Part shown: piece by piece, positions 32,461 to 42,452 of the stretch
How positions within the stretch are numbered: position 1 is the stretch's first letter
Layout of the letters: each line of letters starts with the position of its first letter
Source: Brevundimonas aurantiaca
GTDB lineage: Bacteria; Pseudomonadota; Alphaproteobacteria; Caulobacterales; Caulobacteraceae
NCBI RefSeq assembly: GCF_014199955.1
Contig: NZ_JACHOQ010000003.1
Location: 248,001 to 312,000, forward strand
Length of the DNA: 64,000 bases
Direction of reading: 5' to 3'
The notes under the pieces: generated by a model
Database searches by the model: none
Told to the model about the DNA's origin: nothing
The model's input: the letters and a program-made list of their open reading frames with translations, nothing else
Made by a program: the position numbers and the translations under genes

Positions 32461-34287
32461 ATGAAGCCCAGCGCGCTTTCCCTTTCCGGCAAGACGGCCT
32501 TGATGGTCATTACGGCCCTCGGCGTCCTGACCCTGGTGCTGACGGCCGTCGCTGCGGTCCTGCTGACCCGCGACGCTGAGGCCCAGGCCGCCGAGCGTCA
32601 GGAGGCCAATATGCGGGTCGCCTGGGACGTGCTGGCCGATTACGGCGACGGCTTCACGGCGCGCGACGGCAGGCTGTATGTCGGATCGACTCCGATGAAC
32701 GACTTCGTCGAGCCCGTGGACCGGATCAAGGCCCTGGTCGGGGGAACCGCGACCGTCTTCCTGAACGATCTGCGGGTGACGACCAATGTGGTCAAGGATG
32801 ACGGCTCCCGCGCCGTGGGCACTCGGCTGAAGCCCGGCCCCGTCTATGACGCGGTGCTGAAGGCGGGCGAACCCTATCGCGGTCAGGCGGACATTCTGGG
32901 CAAGCCTTATTTCGTCGCCTACGACCCGATCAAGACCGCTTCGGGTCAGACCATCGGCGTGCTGTACGTCGGCATCCCCAAGGCCGACTTCATGGCCCCG
33001 GTAAACCAGGTCATCTCGGCCCTCGTCCTATGCGGCCTGATCGCCGCCCTGATAGGGGTGGCGCTCTGCCTGCTCGCCTCTCGCCGCATGTTCTCGCCCC
33101 TGAAGGCGCTTTGCGATCGGATGGAGGCCCTGCGACAGGGCCGGACCGACTTCGACGCGCCCTGGGCGGCCCGTCAGGACGACATCGGCCAAATCGCCCG
33201 GGCGGTGGTCGCCTTCCGCGAGGCCGCCGTGCGCCAGAAGGCCACGGAAGCCGAGACCGAGGCCATGCGTGAGGCCGCCCGCGCGACGCGAGAGGCGGGA
33301 GAGGCGGAGCGGGATCGTCTGGCCGAGGAAGACGCCCGGGTCGCCGCAGCCCTCGGGGAGGGCCTGTCCGCCCTGGCGCGCGGCGATCTGAGCCACCGGA
33401 TCACCGCAGACTTCGCTGAGCGCAGCCGCCAGCTGAAGGACGACTACAACGCCGCCGTGGACACCCTGGCGGCGACCATGGCCGACATCATCGACCTGGT
33501 TGAGGCGATGCGGGCGGGAACATCGGAGGTGACGACCGCGACCGACGACCTGTCGCGCCGCACCGAAAGACAGGCCGCCGCCCTGGAACAGACCGCCGCC
33601 GCTCTGGACCAGATCACGGTCACGGTGCGCAAGACTGCGCAAGGCGCCCGGTCCGCCGCCGACATCACCGCCGAGGCCCGGAGCGGCGCCGCGACGCGAG
33701 AGCAGATCATCGCCGAGACCACAACCGCCATGGGCGAGATCGAGGCGACCTCGGGTCGGATCGGGCAGATCATCGGGGTGATCGACGAAATCGCCTTCCA
33801 GACCAACCTTCTGGCGCTTAACGCCGGGGTCGAGGCGGCGCGGGCGGGCGAGGCCGGTCGCGGTTTCGCGGTGGTGGCCTCCGAGGTTCGCGCCCTGGCC
33901 CAAAGGTCGGCGGAGGCCGCGCGGGAGATCAAAGACCTGATCGCCGCCTCCAGCGCCAGCGTCGGCGAAGGCGCCCGACTGGTGTCCCAGACCGGTGCGG
34001 CCCTGACCGCCTTGATCGGCCAGGTGGCCGAAATCAACCAGCTGGCCGGCGAGATCGCCGCCTCGGCCAAGGCGCAGGCCGAGGGGCTGGCCGAGGTCAA
34101 TACGGCCGTCAACCAGATGGACCAGACCACCCAGCAGAACGCCGCCATGGTCCAACAGACCACCGCCGCCAACCAGGCGCTCAGCCAGGAGGCGGAACGG
34201 CTGGCCGAACTGGTGTCGCGCTTCCGTCTGGGCGACGGGGCGCCATACGGCGACGCTCAGGACGAACGGACGGTCTGGGCCGCCTGA
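32461..34287 (+). CDS. Methyl-accepting chemotaxis protein with periplasmic Cache domain
   Basis: Transmembrane chemoreceptor of 608 residues. TM1 (about 12-36), a single-Cache periplasmic sensor (about 38-180, with [10 protein letters not shown] at its end), TM2 (about 185-208), a HAMP domain, a long charged helix and a second HAMP-like segment (about 300-345), then the signalling coiled coil. The conserved tip is intact ([21 protein letters not shown] then FAVVASEVR). No NWETF-type CheR tether is present at the C-terminus. It likely senses small organic acids or similar ligands, but the ligand cannot be read from sequence. Stand-alone gene. Confidence 0.93.
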   Translation: MKPSALSLSGKTALMVITALGVLTLVLTAVAAVLLTRDAEAQAAERQEANMRVAWDVLADYGDGFTARDGRLYVGSTPMNDFVEPVDRIKALVGGTATVFLNDLRVTTNVVKDDGSRAVGTRLKPGPVYDAVLKAGEPYRGQADILGKPYFVAYDPIKTASGQTIGVLYVGIPKADFMAPVNQVISALVLCGLIAALIGVALCLLASRRMFSPLKALCDRMEALRQGRTDFDAPWAARQDDIGQIARAVVAFREAAVRQKATEAETEAMREAARATREAGEAERDRLAEEDARVAAALGEGLSALARGDLSHRITADFAERSRQLKDDYNAAVDTLAATMADIIDLVEAMRAGTSEVTTATDDLSRRTERQAAALEQTAAALDQITVTVRKTAQGARSAADITAEARSGAATREQIIAETTTAMGEIEATSGRIGQIIGVIDEIAFQTNLLALNAGVEAARAGEAGRGFAVVASEVRALAQRSAEAAREIKDLIAASSASVGEGARLVSQTGAALTALIGQVAEINQLAGEIAASAKAQAEGLAEVNTAVNQMDQTTQQNAAMVQQTTAANQALSQEAERLAELVSRFRLGDGAPYGDAQDERTVWAA

Positions 34288-34311
34288 GCGGGATCGAACA
34301 GGCGCAAATGA

Positions 34312-34342
34312 AAGGCCCGCCCGGATCCTCCGGGCGGGCCTT
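34312..34342. terminator. Rho-independent terminator between the chemoreceptor and lpd genes
   Basis: A perfect 14-bp stem (34312-34325 with 34329-34342, loop TCC) lies between two convergent genes. The minus side continues TTTCATTT and the plus side TTGTCA, so it may end transcripts from both directions, better for lpd. Confidence 0.82.
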
Positions 34343-34375
34343 GTCACATCGACTGACAGGTCGACGGGGGCCGGA

Positions 34376-35782
34376 TCAGGCCTGCATCATCCAGCCTTCG
34401 ACGTCCATGGCCGCCTGACGGACGGCTTCCGAACGGGTGGGGTGGGCGTGGCAGGTGCGGGCGATGTCTTCCGAGGCGCCGCCGAAGCTCATGGTGACGG
34501 CGGCTTCGTGGATCATTTCGCCGGCCTGGGGGCCCATGATGTGGACGCCCAGAACCTTGTCGGTGGCGGCGTCGGCCAGAACCTTAACGAAGCCGTCGGT
34601 CTCGTGGTTGATCTTGGCGCGGCTGTTGGCGGTGAAGGGGAATTTGCCCTTCTTGTAGGCGACGCCTGCGGCCTTCAGCTGATCCTCGGTCTGACCGACC
34701 CAGGCGACTTCGGGGAAGGTGTAGACCACGCTGGGCACCAGAGCGTAATCGACGTGGCCGTATTTGCCGGCGATGGTGTCGATCACGGCGACCGCGTCTT
34801 CCTCGGCCTTGTGCGCCAGCATCGGGCCATGGGTCACGTCGCCGATCACCCAGACGCCATCCGCCACCTTGAAGTGGTCATGGTCGATGAAGCCGCGCTT
34901 GTCCGGCGTGACGCCGATGGTCTCCAGACCCAGGCCGTCCGTATAGGGCCGGCGGCCGATGGCGACCAGGACGACGTCGGCCTTCAGGGTTTCGGCGGCG
35001 CCGCCGGCCGAGGGCTCGACCGTCAGCTCGACCCCGTCCTTGCCCGACTTGGCGGCCGTGACCTTGGCGCCCAGTTTGAACGTCATCCCCTGTTTGGTCA
35101 GGGTGCGCTGGAAGGCGGTGGCGACCTCGGTGTCCATGCCGGGGGTGATGCGGTCCAGGAACTCGACCACCGTCACCTCGGCGCCCAGGCGACGCCAGAC
35201 CGAACCCAGCTCCAGGCCGATGATGCCGGCGCCGACCACGATCAGCTTCTTGGGCACGGCCGGCAGGGACAGGGCGCCGGTGGAATCGATCACCTTGCCC
35301 GCTTCAAAGGCGACGCCGGGCAGGGGGGTGGGCTCCGAGCCGGTGGCGATGACGATGTTCTTGGCCTCGAGCGTCTGGACCGAACCGTCGGCGGCGGTCA
35401 CCTCGACCTTGCCCTTTCCGACGATCTTGCCCTTGCCCTTGATCCAGTCGGCCTTGTTCTTCTTGAACAGGAACTCGATCCCCTTGGTCAGGGCGGTGAC
35501 GCTGTCGTCCTTGGACTTGTGCATCTGGCTCAGGTTCAGCTTGGGCTGGACCTCGATGCCGATCTTGGCGAACTCGCTGTTGGCGGCGTCGAACATTTCC
35601 GAGGCGTGGAGCAGGGCCTTGGACGGCATGCAGCCGACGTTCAGGCAGGTGCCCCCCAGGGTGGCGCGCATCTCGACGCAGGCGACCTTCAGGCCCAGCT
35701 GGCCGGCGCGGATGGCGGCGTTATAGCCGCCGGGCCCCCCGCCGATGATGACGACGTCGTAGGGAGCGGGGGCTTCGGCCAT
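34376..35782 (-). CDS. lpd: Dihydrolipoyl dehydrogenase (E3)
   Basis: Reoxidises dihydrolipoamide with NAD+ in the pyruvate, 2-oxoglutarate or branched-chain dehydrogenase complexes. The 468 residues show FAD-binding GGGPGGYNAA, the redox disulphide C46-C51 (GGTCLNVGCMPSK), NAD-binding VVGAGIIGLELG, the second FAD motif VWVIGDVTHG and the catalytic His-Glu pair in HAHPTRSEA. There is no N-terminal lipoyl domain. E1/E2 genes would be expected upstream on this strand but the neighbour is a kinase-like gene. In related alphas this form usually follows the odhAB genes. Confidence 0.96.
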   Translation of the reverse strand: MAEAPAPYDVVIIGGGPGGYNAAIRAGQLGLKVACVEMRATLGGTCLNVGCMPSKALLHASEMFDAANSEFAKIGIEVQPKLNLSQMHKSKDDSVTALTKGIEFLFKKNKADWIKGKGKIVGKGKVEVTAADGSVQTLEAKNIVIATGSEPTPLPGVAFEAGKVIDSTGALSLPAVPKKLIVVGAGIIGLELGSVWRRLGAEVTVVEFLDRITPGMDTEVATAFQRTLTKQGMTFKLGAKVTAAKSGKDGVELTVEPSAGGAAETLKADVVLVAIGRRPYTDGLGLETIGVTPDKRGFIDHDHFKVADGVWVIGDVTHGPMLAHKAEEDAVAVIDTIAGKYGHVDYALVPSVVYTFPEVAWVGQTEDQLKAAGVAYKKGKFPFTANSRAKINHETDGFVKVLADAATDKVLGVHIMGPQAGEMIHEAAVTMSFGGASEDIARTCHAHPTRSEAVRQAAMDVEGWMMQA

Positions 35783-35894
35783 GATATCCTCTGGTCTTCT
35801 GGCGCGCGGGAAAAGCGCGCGGACACTAGCGCCGACCCCGCACGGGTCAACCGCCGCGCATCATATGGGGCGCGGAATCGACCTTTGCAGGGGG

Positions 35895-37775
35895 TCAGAC
35901 GACCGGCTCGGCCCTGGTCTGCTCCTGCGGCGACGGCTCGGGCTGGGCGCCGGCGGCGCCTTCAGGCGTCAAATCCAGCGGCAGGGTGATGGCCACCTCA
36001 GCCCCCTCGCCCGGGGCGCTCTCCACGGTCAGGGCGCCGGACGCCTGTCGGGCGAAGGCGAAGGCCTGAGACAGACCCAGCCCCGCCGCGTCGCTTCGGG
36101 TGGTGAAAAAGGGTTCGGGCGCGCGACGCAGAGTGTCCGAATCCATGCCGGGGCCGGAGTCGCGCACGCTGAGCCGCAGGTCGCCGGCCGAGGCGATCGC
36201 CAGACGAACGGCGACCGATCCGGATCCGTTAGAGGCCTCGACCGCATTGCGGGTCAAGGCGATGACCGCCGCCTCGAATGCGACGGGATCGACCCGCGCC
36301 GGCGCGGGCTGGTTCGGGGTCTCGATCATCAGATCGACGCCCGGTCCGGCGATCTGGCGCAACCGGCCCTCCAGCCCCGCCAACAGTACGCCCAGGTCCA
36401 GGCGCCGCAGCAGGGTGCGGTCCTCGTCCTGAGAAAAGGCGCTCAGCCGGCGGGTCATCTGTTCGCCGCGTCGCCCCGCCGTCAGGGCCGCCTGACCCAG
36501 CCGGCGGACCCGGTCAGGATCGTCGGAGTGGCGCAACAGCATGTCCAGGGCGGAGGTCATGACGTTCAGCAGGGCGGCGAAATCCTGCGTCACCCCGCCC
36601 GCCAAACGGCCGACATTGGCCATGCGGCGTTCGGCCTCCAAGGCCTCACGCAGATCGCGCTCCGCCTTTTCCGCCTGGGCCAGCGCCTTTTCATGGGCGA
36701 GCGCCTGGGCCTCCTGACGGCGGGAGAATTCGGCCTGGGCGGCGGTAAGGGCGGCGGCGACCGCGTCGGAGGCGGCCGCATCGTCGTCCGCCTCGGCGAG
36801 GGCGGGCGCAGCCGGGGCCGTATCCTGGGCCTCGGATACGGACGAGCCGGCCAGAAGGATCGCATCCGCAGCGTCCGCCTCGTCGGTCAGAGGCAGGAGG
36901 GTCCAGCGGATCGCCGCGCCCTCGGCGTCGATCGTCTCTATCGGAGGGATATCCTCGCTCGGAGCGGTCAGAACGGCTCTAAGGGTCTGGCGAGCCTCGA
37001 CCCGGCGGTCGGGCGGCAGGAACAGGTCGGCGAAATCGGCCCCCGCCACGCCCTCGCTGCGGCCCAGCATGACCAGGGCGGCGCGGTTGGCCTGGCGGAT
37101 CGCGCCGTCGGGCCCGACCACCACCAGGGCGCTGGAGGCGGCGTCGAAGACGCGGTCGGACAGGCTCGGTCCCGCCGGGCGCGCCGAGGGCGCGGCCGGG
37201 GGCGCCGGCGGAGGCGTCATCGGTTCGATCGCCGGGGTGGTCAGGACGTCCGTCTCGACGATGGCGGCGATCGAGCCCGTGATCTGGCCGTGCTCGTTCT
37301 CGATCGGCATGGCCGTCACCGAAACCAGCATCTTCTTGCGGGTCGCCGCATTGACCATCAGGTGCTGAAAGCCGCGCACCGTCTGGCCCCGCAGAGCCCG
37401 TGCGCTGGGAAGGAGGTCGGGCGGCACGGTCTTGCCGTCCGGAAAGGTGATGCCCCAGGTGGCGGAGTGGAACCGCAGCCCCAGGAGTTCGGCGTCGCGA
37501 CGGCCCAGCAACTGATGCGCGGCGCGGTTGGCGAAGACGAACTTGCCCGTCTGGTCCGTCTCCACCATGGCGACGGGCACGGCGTTCAGGGTTTCGAACA
37601 GGCGGCGATCCGAGGACTCCGCCACCTTCTGAACGATGTCCAGCTGATCCGTCGCGCTGGCGTGGCGCACCCGGTTGGCGATGGCGAACCAGATGGCGAT
37701 GACCGCCGCGACATTGCCGAAGCCCGCCAGGAGTCCAAGCACCAGGGTCCAGTTGACCTCGCCTTCGAGGAACAT
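35895..37775 (-). CDS. PAS-domain histidine-kinase-like protein lacking the phospho-acceptor His
   Basis: Protein of 626 residues: one N-terminal membrane helix (about 9-32), a PAS domain (about 56-175), a Pro-rich linker, a second PAS-like domain (about 207-310), an Ala/Glu-rich coiled coil (338-385), a HisKA-like region and a HATPase domain. The H-box reads RLAGGVTQDFAALLN, with Gln397 (CAG, 36585-36587) where GGVAHDFNN-type kinases have His. The N box (RNAVEASN), G1 (DSGPGMD) and G2 (GLGLSQAF) look intact. It may be a pseudokinase or signal integrator. The start at 37775 was chosen over a longer frame to 37871. Confidence 0.85.
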   Translation of the reverse strand: MFLEGEVNWTLVLGLLAGFGNVAAVIAIWFAIANRVRHASATDQLDIVQKVAESSDRRLFETLNAVPVAMVETDQTGKFVFANRAAHQLLGRRDAELLGLRFHSATWGITFPDGKTVPPDLLPSARALRGQTVRGFQHLMVNAATRKKMLVSVTAMPIENEHGQITGSIAAIVETDVLTTPAIEPMTPPPAPPAAPSARPAGPSLSDRVFDAASSALVVVGPDGAIRQANRAALVMLGRSEGVAGADFADLFLPPDRRVEARQTLRAVLTAPSEDIPPIETIDAEGAAIRWTLLPLTDEADAADAILLAGSSVSEAQDTAPAAPALAEADDDAAASDAVAAALTAAQAEFSRRQEAQALAHEKALAQAEKAERDLREALEAERRMANVGRLAGGVTQDFAALLNVMTSALDMLLRHSDDPDRVRRLGQAALTAGRRGEQMTRRLSAFSQDEDRTLLRRLDLGVLLAGLEGRLRQIAGPGVDLMIETPNQPAPARVDPVAFEAAVIALTRNAVEASNGSGSVAVRLAIASAGDLRLSVRDSGPGMDSDTLRRAPEPFFTTRSDAAGLGLSQAFAFARQASGALTVESAPGEGAEVAITLPLDLTPEGAAGAQPEPSPQEQTRAEPVV

Positions 37776-37923
37776 CAGTCGATCCGTCTCAATTTGGGGC
37801 TCACATCCCCCGCATCGGCGTCCCCGTGCAAAAGGCGAACCGGTGAAGCGGAGACTTAGCGGGTTAACCACACGACATCGCGACAGGCCTCGTCAAGCCG
37901 TTCCAACCCTCTCAGCCCCAACG

Positions 37924-37956
37924 AAAAAGGGGCCGGACGTCGCCGCCCGGCCCCTT
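37924..37956 (-). terminator. Rho-independent terminator of the phytate-linked TonB receptor gene
   Basis: Stem AAGGGGCCGG (37927-37936) with CCGGCCCCTT (37947-37956) and a ten-base loop, followed on the minus strand by TTTTTCG. It begins 22 bases after the receptor stop codon. Confidence 0.85.
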
Positions 37957-37978
37957 CCATTCGCGGCTCGGCTGAGCC

Positions 37979-40825
37979 TTACAGTTTGAAGCGAACGCCG
38001 AAGAAGACGTTGTAGCCGAACTTCTCGTACTCATAGGTCCTTTCCTTGACCCCGTAGTAGCGGACGCCCGCCGAGTCGGTGAGGTTCTTGGCCTCGCCGA
38101 ACACTTCGACGCCGTTGCCGAAGTCGTAGCTGGTGGTGAAGTCCAGCTGACCGCGACCTTCGACATACAGATCCTTGCCCGGATTGGTCGCGTCGATCGC
38201 CTCCAGGAAGTCCCCGCGGTGGGTGTAGGAGATCCGCGCGCTGAACCCGTACCGCTCATAGAAGAGAGCGGCGTTGTAGGTTTCGTCCGACTGACCCGGC
38301 AGGGCGAAGGTGTCACGGCCGGCGAAGGCGCGGCTGGTTTTGATTTCCGCATCCGTCAGGGTGTAGTTGGCGAAGACGCCGAAGCCGGACGCCCAGCTCG
38401 GCAGGAAGTCGAACGTCTGCTGCCAGTTGAACTCGACGCCGGCGATGTGGCCGTCGCGCGCATTGCGGGCCTCGGTCACCTGGGCGACCGTGCTGGTCGG
38501 GGTGACGTAGGGCACATTGTCCGTCACCAGGGTGAAGCGGTAGTTGGACAGGTCCTTGTAGAAGGCGTTGGCCGAGACCACGCCCAACGGACGCAGATAG
38601 TATTCCAGGCCCAGATCGACGTTGTTCGAAAGGGTCGGCTTCAGATCGGGATTGCCCCGTGTCACGGTCGTGCGGCCGCTGTCGGTCGTTTCCAGAACGC
38701 GCGGCACGATGTCCGTATAGTCCGGGCGCGAGATGGCGCGGGTCAGGGCGAACCGTCCGATCAGCTGATCGCTGAAGCTGTGGCGCAGCGTCAGATTGGG
38801 GAAGAAGTCCGTCTGATCGCGATCGACCGTGACCGGGGTCTGGGCGCCCGACAGGGCGACGCTGGTCGCCGACCCTTCGAAGTCCGTCTTCTCGACGCGC
38901 AGACCCACGAGGACATTGGTTGCACCAAGGTCGAACTTGGCCTGAGCGTAGCCCGCCAGGATGTCTTCGTCGGCGGTGTAGTCGGCCGTGATCGACTGAG
39001 GAACGCGACGCACTCCAGCGGCCGGATCGGGATTGGTCGAGGTGGTGCGGATGCGATCGAAATAGTCGGAGACCAGACCGGCGTCGAACTTGAAGCCGAG
39101 GTTGTAGTCGTAGTTTTGCGACGGACGATCGCTGAGCAGCGTAGCCAAGGCGCCAGGATTTGCGGCGGCGGTGCGGTCGCGGAAACGCTCCTCATCGGCC
39201 GTCACTTCGCGGGTGCTGTACTTGGCGCCGAACTTGAGCTCGACTTCGCGCCCGCCGATGACCGTGGGCAGTTCGAGGTCGGTCTTGAAGGCGACGTCGT
39301 CCTGTTCGGTCGAGTTGGACCGGAAGGTGTTTTCCCGGAAGCTGTAGTTGCCGGCGTTTAGATAGAAGCCGGTGGGCTCGCTGAACACCGAATAGGTCGG
39401 CTGGTAATGGTCGGCCGTATTGTAGGACAGTTGCGTGGCCGAGGAGCGATAAACCAGTTCATCGCGATGGGGATAGGTCTGTTCGCTGTTGGCGAACGAC
39501 AGGGTCGCGTCCCACACCAGGCCGTTGGCGAAGGTGTGTTCGCCGCCGAGCGAGACGGTGGAGATGTCGTTCTCTTGGGTGCGGTGGCGAAGCTGCTTGT
39601 AGATGCGCGCGTTGTTGAAGGTCGCGCTGGTGTCGGTCGAGCCGGGTTGCAGGGCGCCGTCGCTATAGGTCAGATTTAGCGTGTTGCGGAACTCGTCGTC
39701 GCGGAACTGGGCGTAGGAGCCCTTCAGCCAAACTCGGGTGGCTTCGCTGGGCCGCCATTCCAGGGCGCCGGTCGCGGCCTTGCGCGTCCGCTCGGTCTCA
39801 TAATCCTTGAACAGGCTGTTTTCCAGACCCCACACCTGACCGCCGCCCTGGGCTGTCGTTCGGTTGATCAGGACCCACCCGTTCTCGACATTGTCGGGGC
39901 GGCGGTTGGTTTCGGAATAGCTCAGCGAGACCAGGGCGCCGAAGTTTTGGTTGGCGCCGAATACGTTGGAGGCCGTCAGGCCGCCGCGATAGTCTTGACC
40001 GCCGTAGTCATTGTAGCTGCCGCCGGCGTAGCCGCTGACCGCCAGACGGCGCTGGTCGAAGGGCGAGCGCGTCTTGATGTTTACGGCGCCGGCGATGGAG
40101 TCCGCATCCTGGCTGGGACGCAGGGTCTTGGAAACCTCGACGGTCGAAATGATGTCGCTGGGCAGGGTGTCCAGATCGACCGCACGTGTCGTCGGGGACA
40201 CGGCGGGGATGGCGACGCCATCCACCGAAACGGCGGTGAAGCTGGAGGGCGCGCCGCGGACGTTGATGTAGCGGCCTTCGCCCTGGTCGCGCTGGATGGC
40301 GATCCCTTGGACGCGTTGCAGGGATTCGGCGACGTTGGGGTCAGGGTAGCGGCCGATGGCGTCGGCCGACAGGACGTTGACGGTGCCGTCGGCGTTCTTC
40401 TGCTGGTTCAGCGAACGGGCCACGCCGTCGGTGATGACGCCGGTGACGATCACGTCACTGACCGTTGCGGCCTCAGCCGCGCCCAGGGCGATGGCGACTT
40501 CGGTTCCACCTTGAACCACATTGACGGTCTGGCTGGCCGAGGGCTGGCCGATGTAGCGCACGTCCAGAACCGCCGTACCGGTCGGCAGAACCAGGTCGAA
40601 CTCGCCCTGGGTGTTGGTCACGGCGCGTTGGCCGGTAGCGCGAACGACCACCTCCGCACCCGGGAGGGCGTCGCCGGCGGCGTTGGTGACCCGTCCGTGA
40701 ACCACTTCGCCGGCGACAGCGACCGAGGCGGCCAGGGCGGAGCTCTCATAGGCGTGAGCCGGCAGGGCGGCGGTCACAGCGGCGAGCGACGCGAGCGAGG
40801 CGCCCGCGAGGAGATGGAATTTCAT
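37979..40825 (-). CDS. TonB-dependent receptor with N-terminal carboxypeptidase-like domain
   Basis: Large outer-membrane receptor of 948 residues. It has a signal peptide (1-25), a CarboxypepD_reg-like beta-sandwich (about 36-105: GRVTNAAGDALPGAEVVVRATG), a TonB box region (SDVIVTGVI), a plug with NVRGAPSSFTAVSVDGV and SIAGAVNIKTRSPFD, and a barrel ending in FGVRFKL. The class resembles receptors for large polyanionic or sugar ligands in Caulobacter relatives. A secreted phytase gene diverges 238 bases away, so uptake of inositol phosphates is the best guess. The terminator follows directly. Confidence 0.9.
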   Translation of the reverse strand: MKFHLLAGASLASLAAVTAALPAHAYESSALAASVAVAGEVVHGRVTNAAGDALPGAEVVVRATGQRAVTNTQGEFDLVLPTGTAVLDVRYIGQPSASQTVNVVQGGTEVAIALGAAEAATVSDVIVTGVITDGVARSLNQQKNADGTVNVLSADAIGRYPDPNVAESLQRVQGIAIQRDQGEGRYINVRGAPSSFTAVSVDGVAIPAVSPTTRAVDLDTLPSDIISTVEVSKTLRPSQDADSIAGAVNIKTRSPFDQRRLAVSGYAGGSYNDYGGQDYRGGLTASNVFGANQNFGALVSLSYSETNRRPDNVENGWVLINRTTAQGGGQVWGLENSLFKDYETERTRKAATGALEWRPSEATRVWLKGSYAQFRDDEFRNTLNLTYSDGALQPGSTDTSATFNNARIYKQLRHRTQENDISTVSLGGEHTFANGLVWDATLSFANSEQTYPHRDELVYRSSATQLSYNTADHYQPTYSVFSEPTGFYLNAGNYSFRENTFRSNSTEQDDVAFKTDLELPTVIGGREVELKFGAKYSTREVTADEERFRDRTAAANPGALATLLSDRPSQNYDYNLGFKFDAGLVSDYFDRIRTTSTNPDPAAGVRRVPQSITADYTADEDILAGYAQAKFDLGATNVLVGLRVEKTDFEGSATSVALSGAQTPVTVDRDQTDFFPNLTLRHSFSDQLIGRFALTRAISRPDYTDIVPRVLETTDSGRTTVTRGNPDLKPTLSNNVDLGLEYYLRPLGVVSANAFYKDLSNYRFTLVTDNVPYVTPTSTVAQVTEARNARDGHIAGVEFNWQQTFDFLPSWASGFGVFANYTLTDAEIKTSRAFAGRDTFALPGQSDETYNAALFYERYGFSARISYTHRGDFLEAIDATNPGKDLYVEGRGQLDFTTSYDFGNGVEVFGEAKNLTDSAGVRYYGVKERTYEYEKFGYNVFFGVRFKL

Positions 40826-41063
40826 GACGATGTCCCCAATGCCGGGTTCAATCCCGACGAATACAGCCGCGCTTAGCGCCGAGCGGCGAAAGGATCGCGA
40901 CGGTTCAGCGACGCTTGCGGATCGGTTCGGCGTCGCTGGTGTGACAAATCGTCAGTAGGCTGGCGAATCATCGTTCTGTCGTCTCGAAAACGTCACTCAT
41001 TCGCCGTTGACGCCGTGCGGCGTCTTGCGGATCAGGCGCTTCTCATTCCTTAGGGGGGATATC

Positions 41064-42167
41064 ATGAAGGTCAATCTAGGCGCCGTTTGGTCCGGGATCT
41101 CGATCGCCGCACTCCTGCTCGCGGCCTGCGCAACCCATGAGGTGGATTTCCAGGGCGAAGGCGAAGGCTTCGTGGGGCCGGGGGCGGAGGTTCAGGCGGT
41201 GCTGGAAACCCCCTCGGTCGGCACGGCGGGCCAGGACGCCGCCGACGACCCGGCCGTCTGGGCGTCGTCAACCCCGGTGACGGTCGGGGGCCAGACCACG
41301 CTCGGTTTCGTCGCCGGCACGGACAAGAAGTCGGGTCTTTACATCTACGGTCTCGACGGGCGGATCCTGCAATTCCTGCCGGAGGGCCTGCTGAACAACG
41401 TCGATCTGGTCGAAGGTCTGACCGTCGAGGGCCGTCCGCAGATCGTCCTGGGCGCCAGCGACCGCACGCCGGGCAAGACGGGGGTGTCTCTGTATCTGTT
41501 CGACCCGGCGGGAACCGGCGACAACCGCGTGCGGCCCTGGGGCGCCGTCGCTACGGACGTGGTCGAACCCTATGGTTTCTGCTTCGCGCGTCGGGGCGAT
41601 GAGGTCCATGCGATCCTGGTCGGGCATGAGGGCGAGCTGCGCCAGTTTATCCTGAGCGTGGACGCCGCCGGCCGTCCGGCGTCGCGCGAGGTGCGCCGGG
41701 CCGAGATCGGTTCGATCTCCGAAGGCTGCGCCGCCGACGAGGCGACCGACGCCCTCTATATTAACGAAGAGAACGTCGGCCTGTGGCGCTATGGCCTCGA
41801 TCCGGCCACGGGCGCCGCGCGCACCCTGGTCCAGCCGATCGCAAAGGACCGCCTTGTCGCCGACGCCGAAGGGCTGACGACCCTGACCGATGGAGACAAA
41901 CGTTATCTGATCGCCTCCAGCCAGGGTGATTCGACCTTCCCCGTCTGGCGCATCGACGGCGCGGCGCCCGAATACAAGGGGCGGTTCAAGGTCGTGGACG
42001 GGGCGGTGGACGGGATCACCGGCACCGACGGCCTGGCCGCCGCCGGCGGCGCGGTCGGCCCCTTCCCCGAAGGGGTGGTGGTGGTCCAGGACGATGTGAA
42101 CGACGTCGGGACCCAGAATTTCAAATATGTGGACTGGCGCGACATCCGCCGCGCCCTCGGGCTCTAG
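41064..42167 (+). CDS. Beta-propeller phytase lipoprotein
   Basis: Hydrolyses phytate to release phosphate. The 367-residue protein has a lipobox (LLLAAC), so it is probably anchored in the outer membrane. The six-bladed propeller carries the characteristic DAADDPAVW (calcium and substrate residues), FVAGTDKKSGLYIYGLDG, EPYGFCF, INEENVGLWRY, AEGLTTL and the terminal VVVQDDVNDVGTQNFKYVDW. The start at 41064 has GGGGGG upstream and fits a lipoprotein signal; a frame from 41007 does not. Diverges from a TonB receptor, suggesting a phytate-use locus. Convergent with the HPr gene. Confidence 0.92.
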   Translation: MKVNLGAVWSGISIAALLLAACATHEVDFQGEGEGFVGPGAEVQAVLETPSVGTAGQDAADDPAVWASSTPVTVGGQTTLGFVAGTDKKSGLYIYGLDGRILQFLPEGLLNNVDLVEGLTVEGRPQIVLGASDRTPGKTGVSLYLFDPAGTGDNRVRPWGAVATDVVEPYGFCFARRGDEVHAILVGHEGELRQFILSVDAAGRPASREVRRAEIGSISEGCAADEATDALYINEENVGLWRYGLDPATGAARTLVQPIAKDRLVADAEGLTTLTDGDKRYLIASSQGDSTFPVWRIDGAAPEYKGRFKVVDGAVDGITGTDGLAAAGGAVGPFPEGVVVVQDDVNDVGTQNFKYVDWRDIRRALGL

Positions 42168-42179
42168 GACCCGCCGGTT

Positions 42180-42452
42180 CTACTGATCCTCGTCAAACTT
42201 GCGGGCGACGAGGTCCGTCAGGGCCTCAATCGCTTCCTGAGCGTCGGAGCCTTCGGCTGAGACCTCGATCTGGCAGCCGATCCCGGCTCCCAGCATCAGC
42301 AGGCCCATGATCGACCGGGCGTCCACGGTGACGCCGTCGCGCGAGACATGGATCTCGCTGTCGAAGCTGGACGCGAGCTTGACGAACTTGGCTGAGGCGC
42401 GGGCGTGCAGCCCCCGCGCGTTGCAGATGTCCAGTGTGGCGGTGACGCTCAT
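42180..42452 (-). CDS. ptsH: HPr phosphocarrier protein (regulatory PTS)
   Basis: Small phosphocarrier of 90 residues. The phosphorylatable His16 lies in RGLHARAS and the regulatory Ser47 in ARSIMGLLML, which HprK can modify. It belongs to the nitrogen-related/regulatory PTS, as no sugar-specific permease gene is nearby. Its start overlaps the EIIA stop by four bases (42449-42452). It is the last gene of a chvI-chvG-hprK-EIIA-HPr series typical of alphaproteobacteria. Confidence 0.96.
   Translation of the reverse strand: MSVTATLDICNARGLHARASAKFVKLASSFDSEIHVSRDGVTVDARSIMGLLMLGAGIGCQIEVSAEGSDAQEAIEALTDLVARKFDEDQ

Noticed and set aside
40826-41063. Possible Pho box between the TonB receptor and phytase genes
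   Set aside because: GTCAC-like pieces are present but not in the 11-base direct-repeat spacing needed for PhoB binding.
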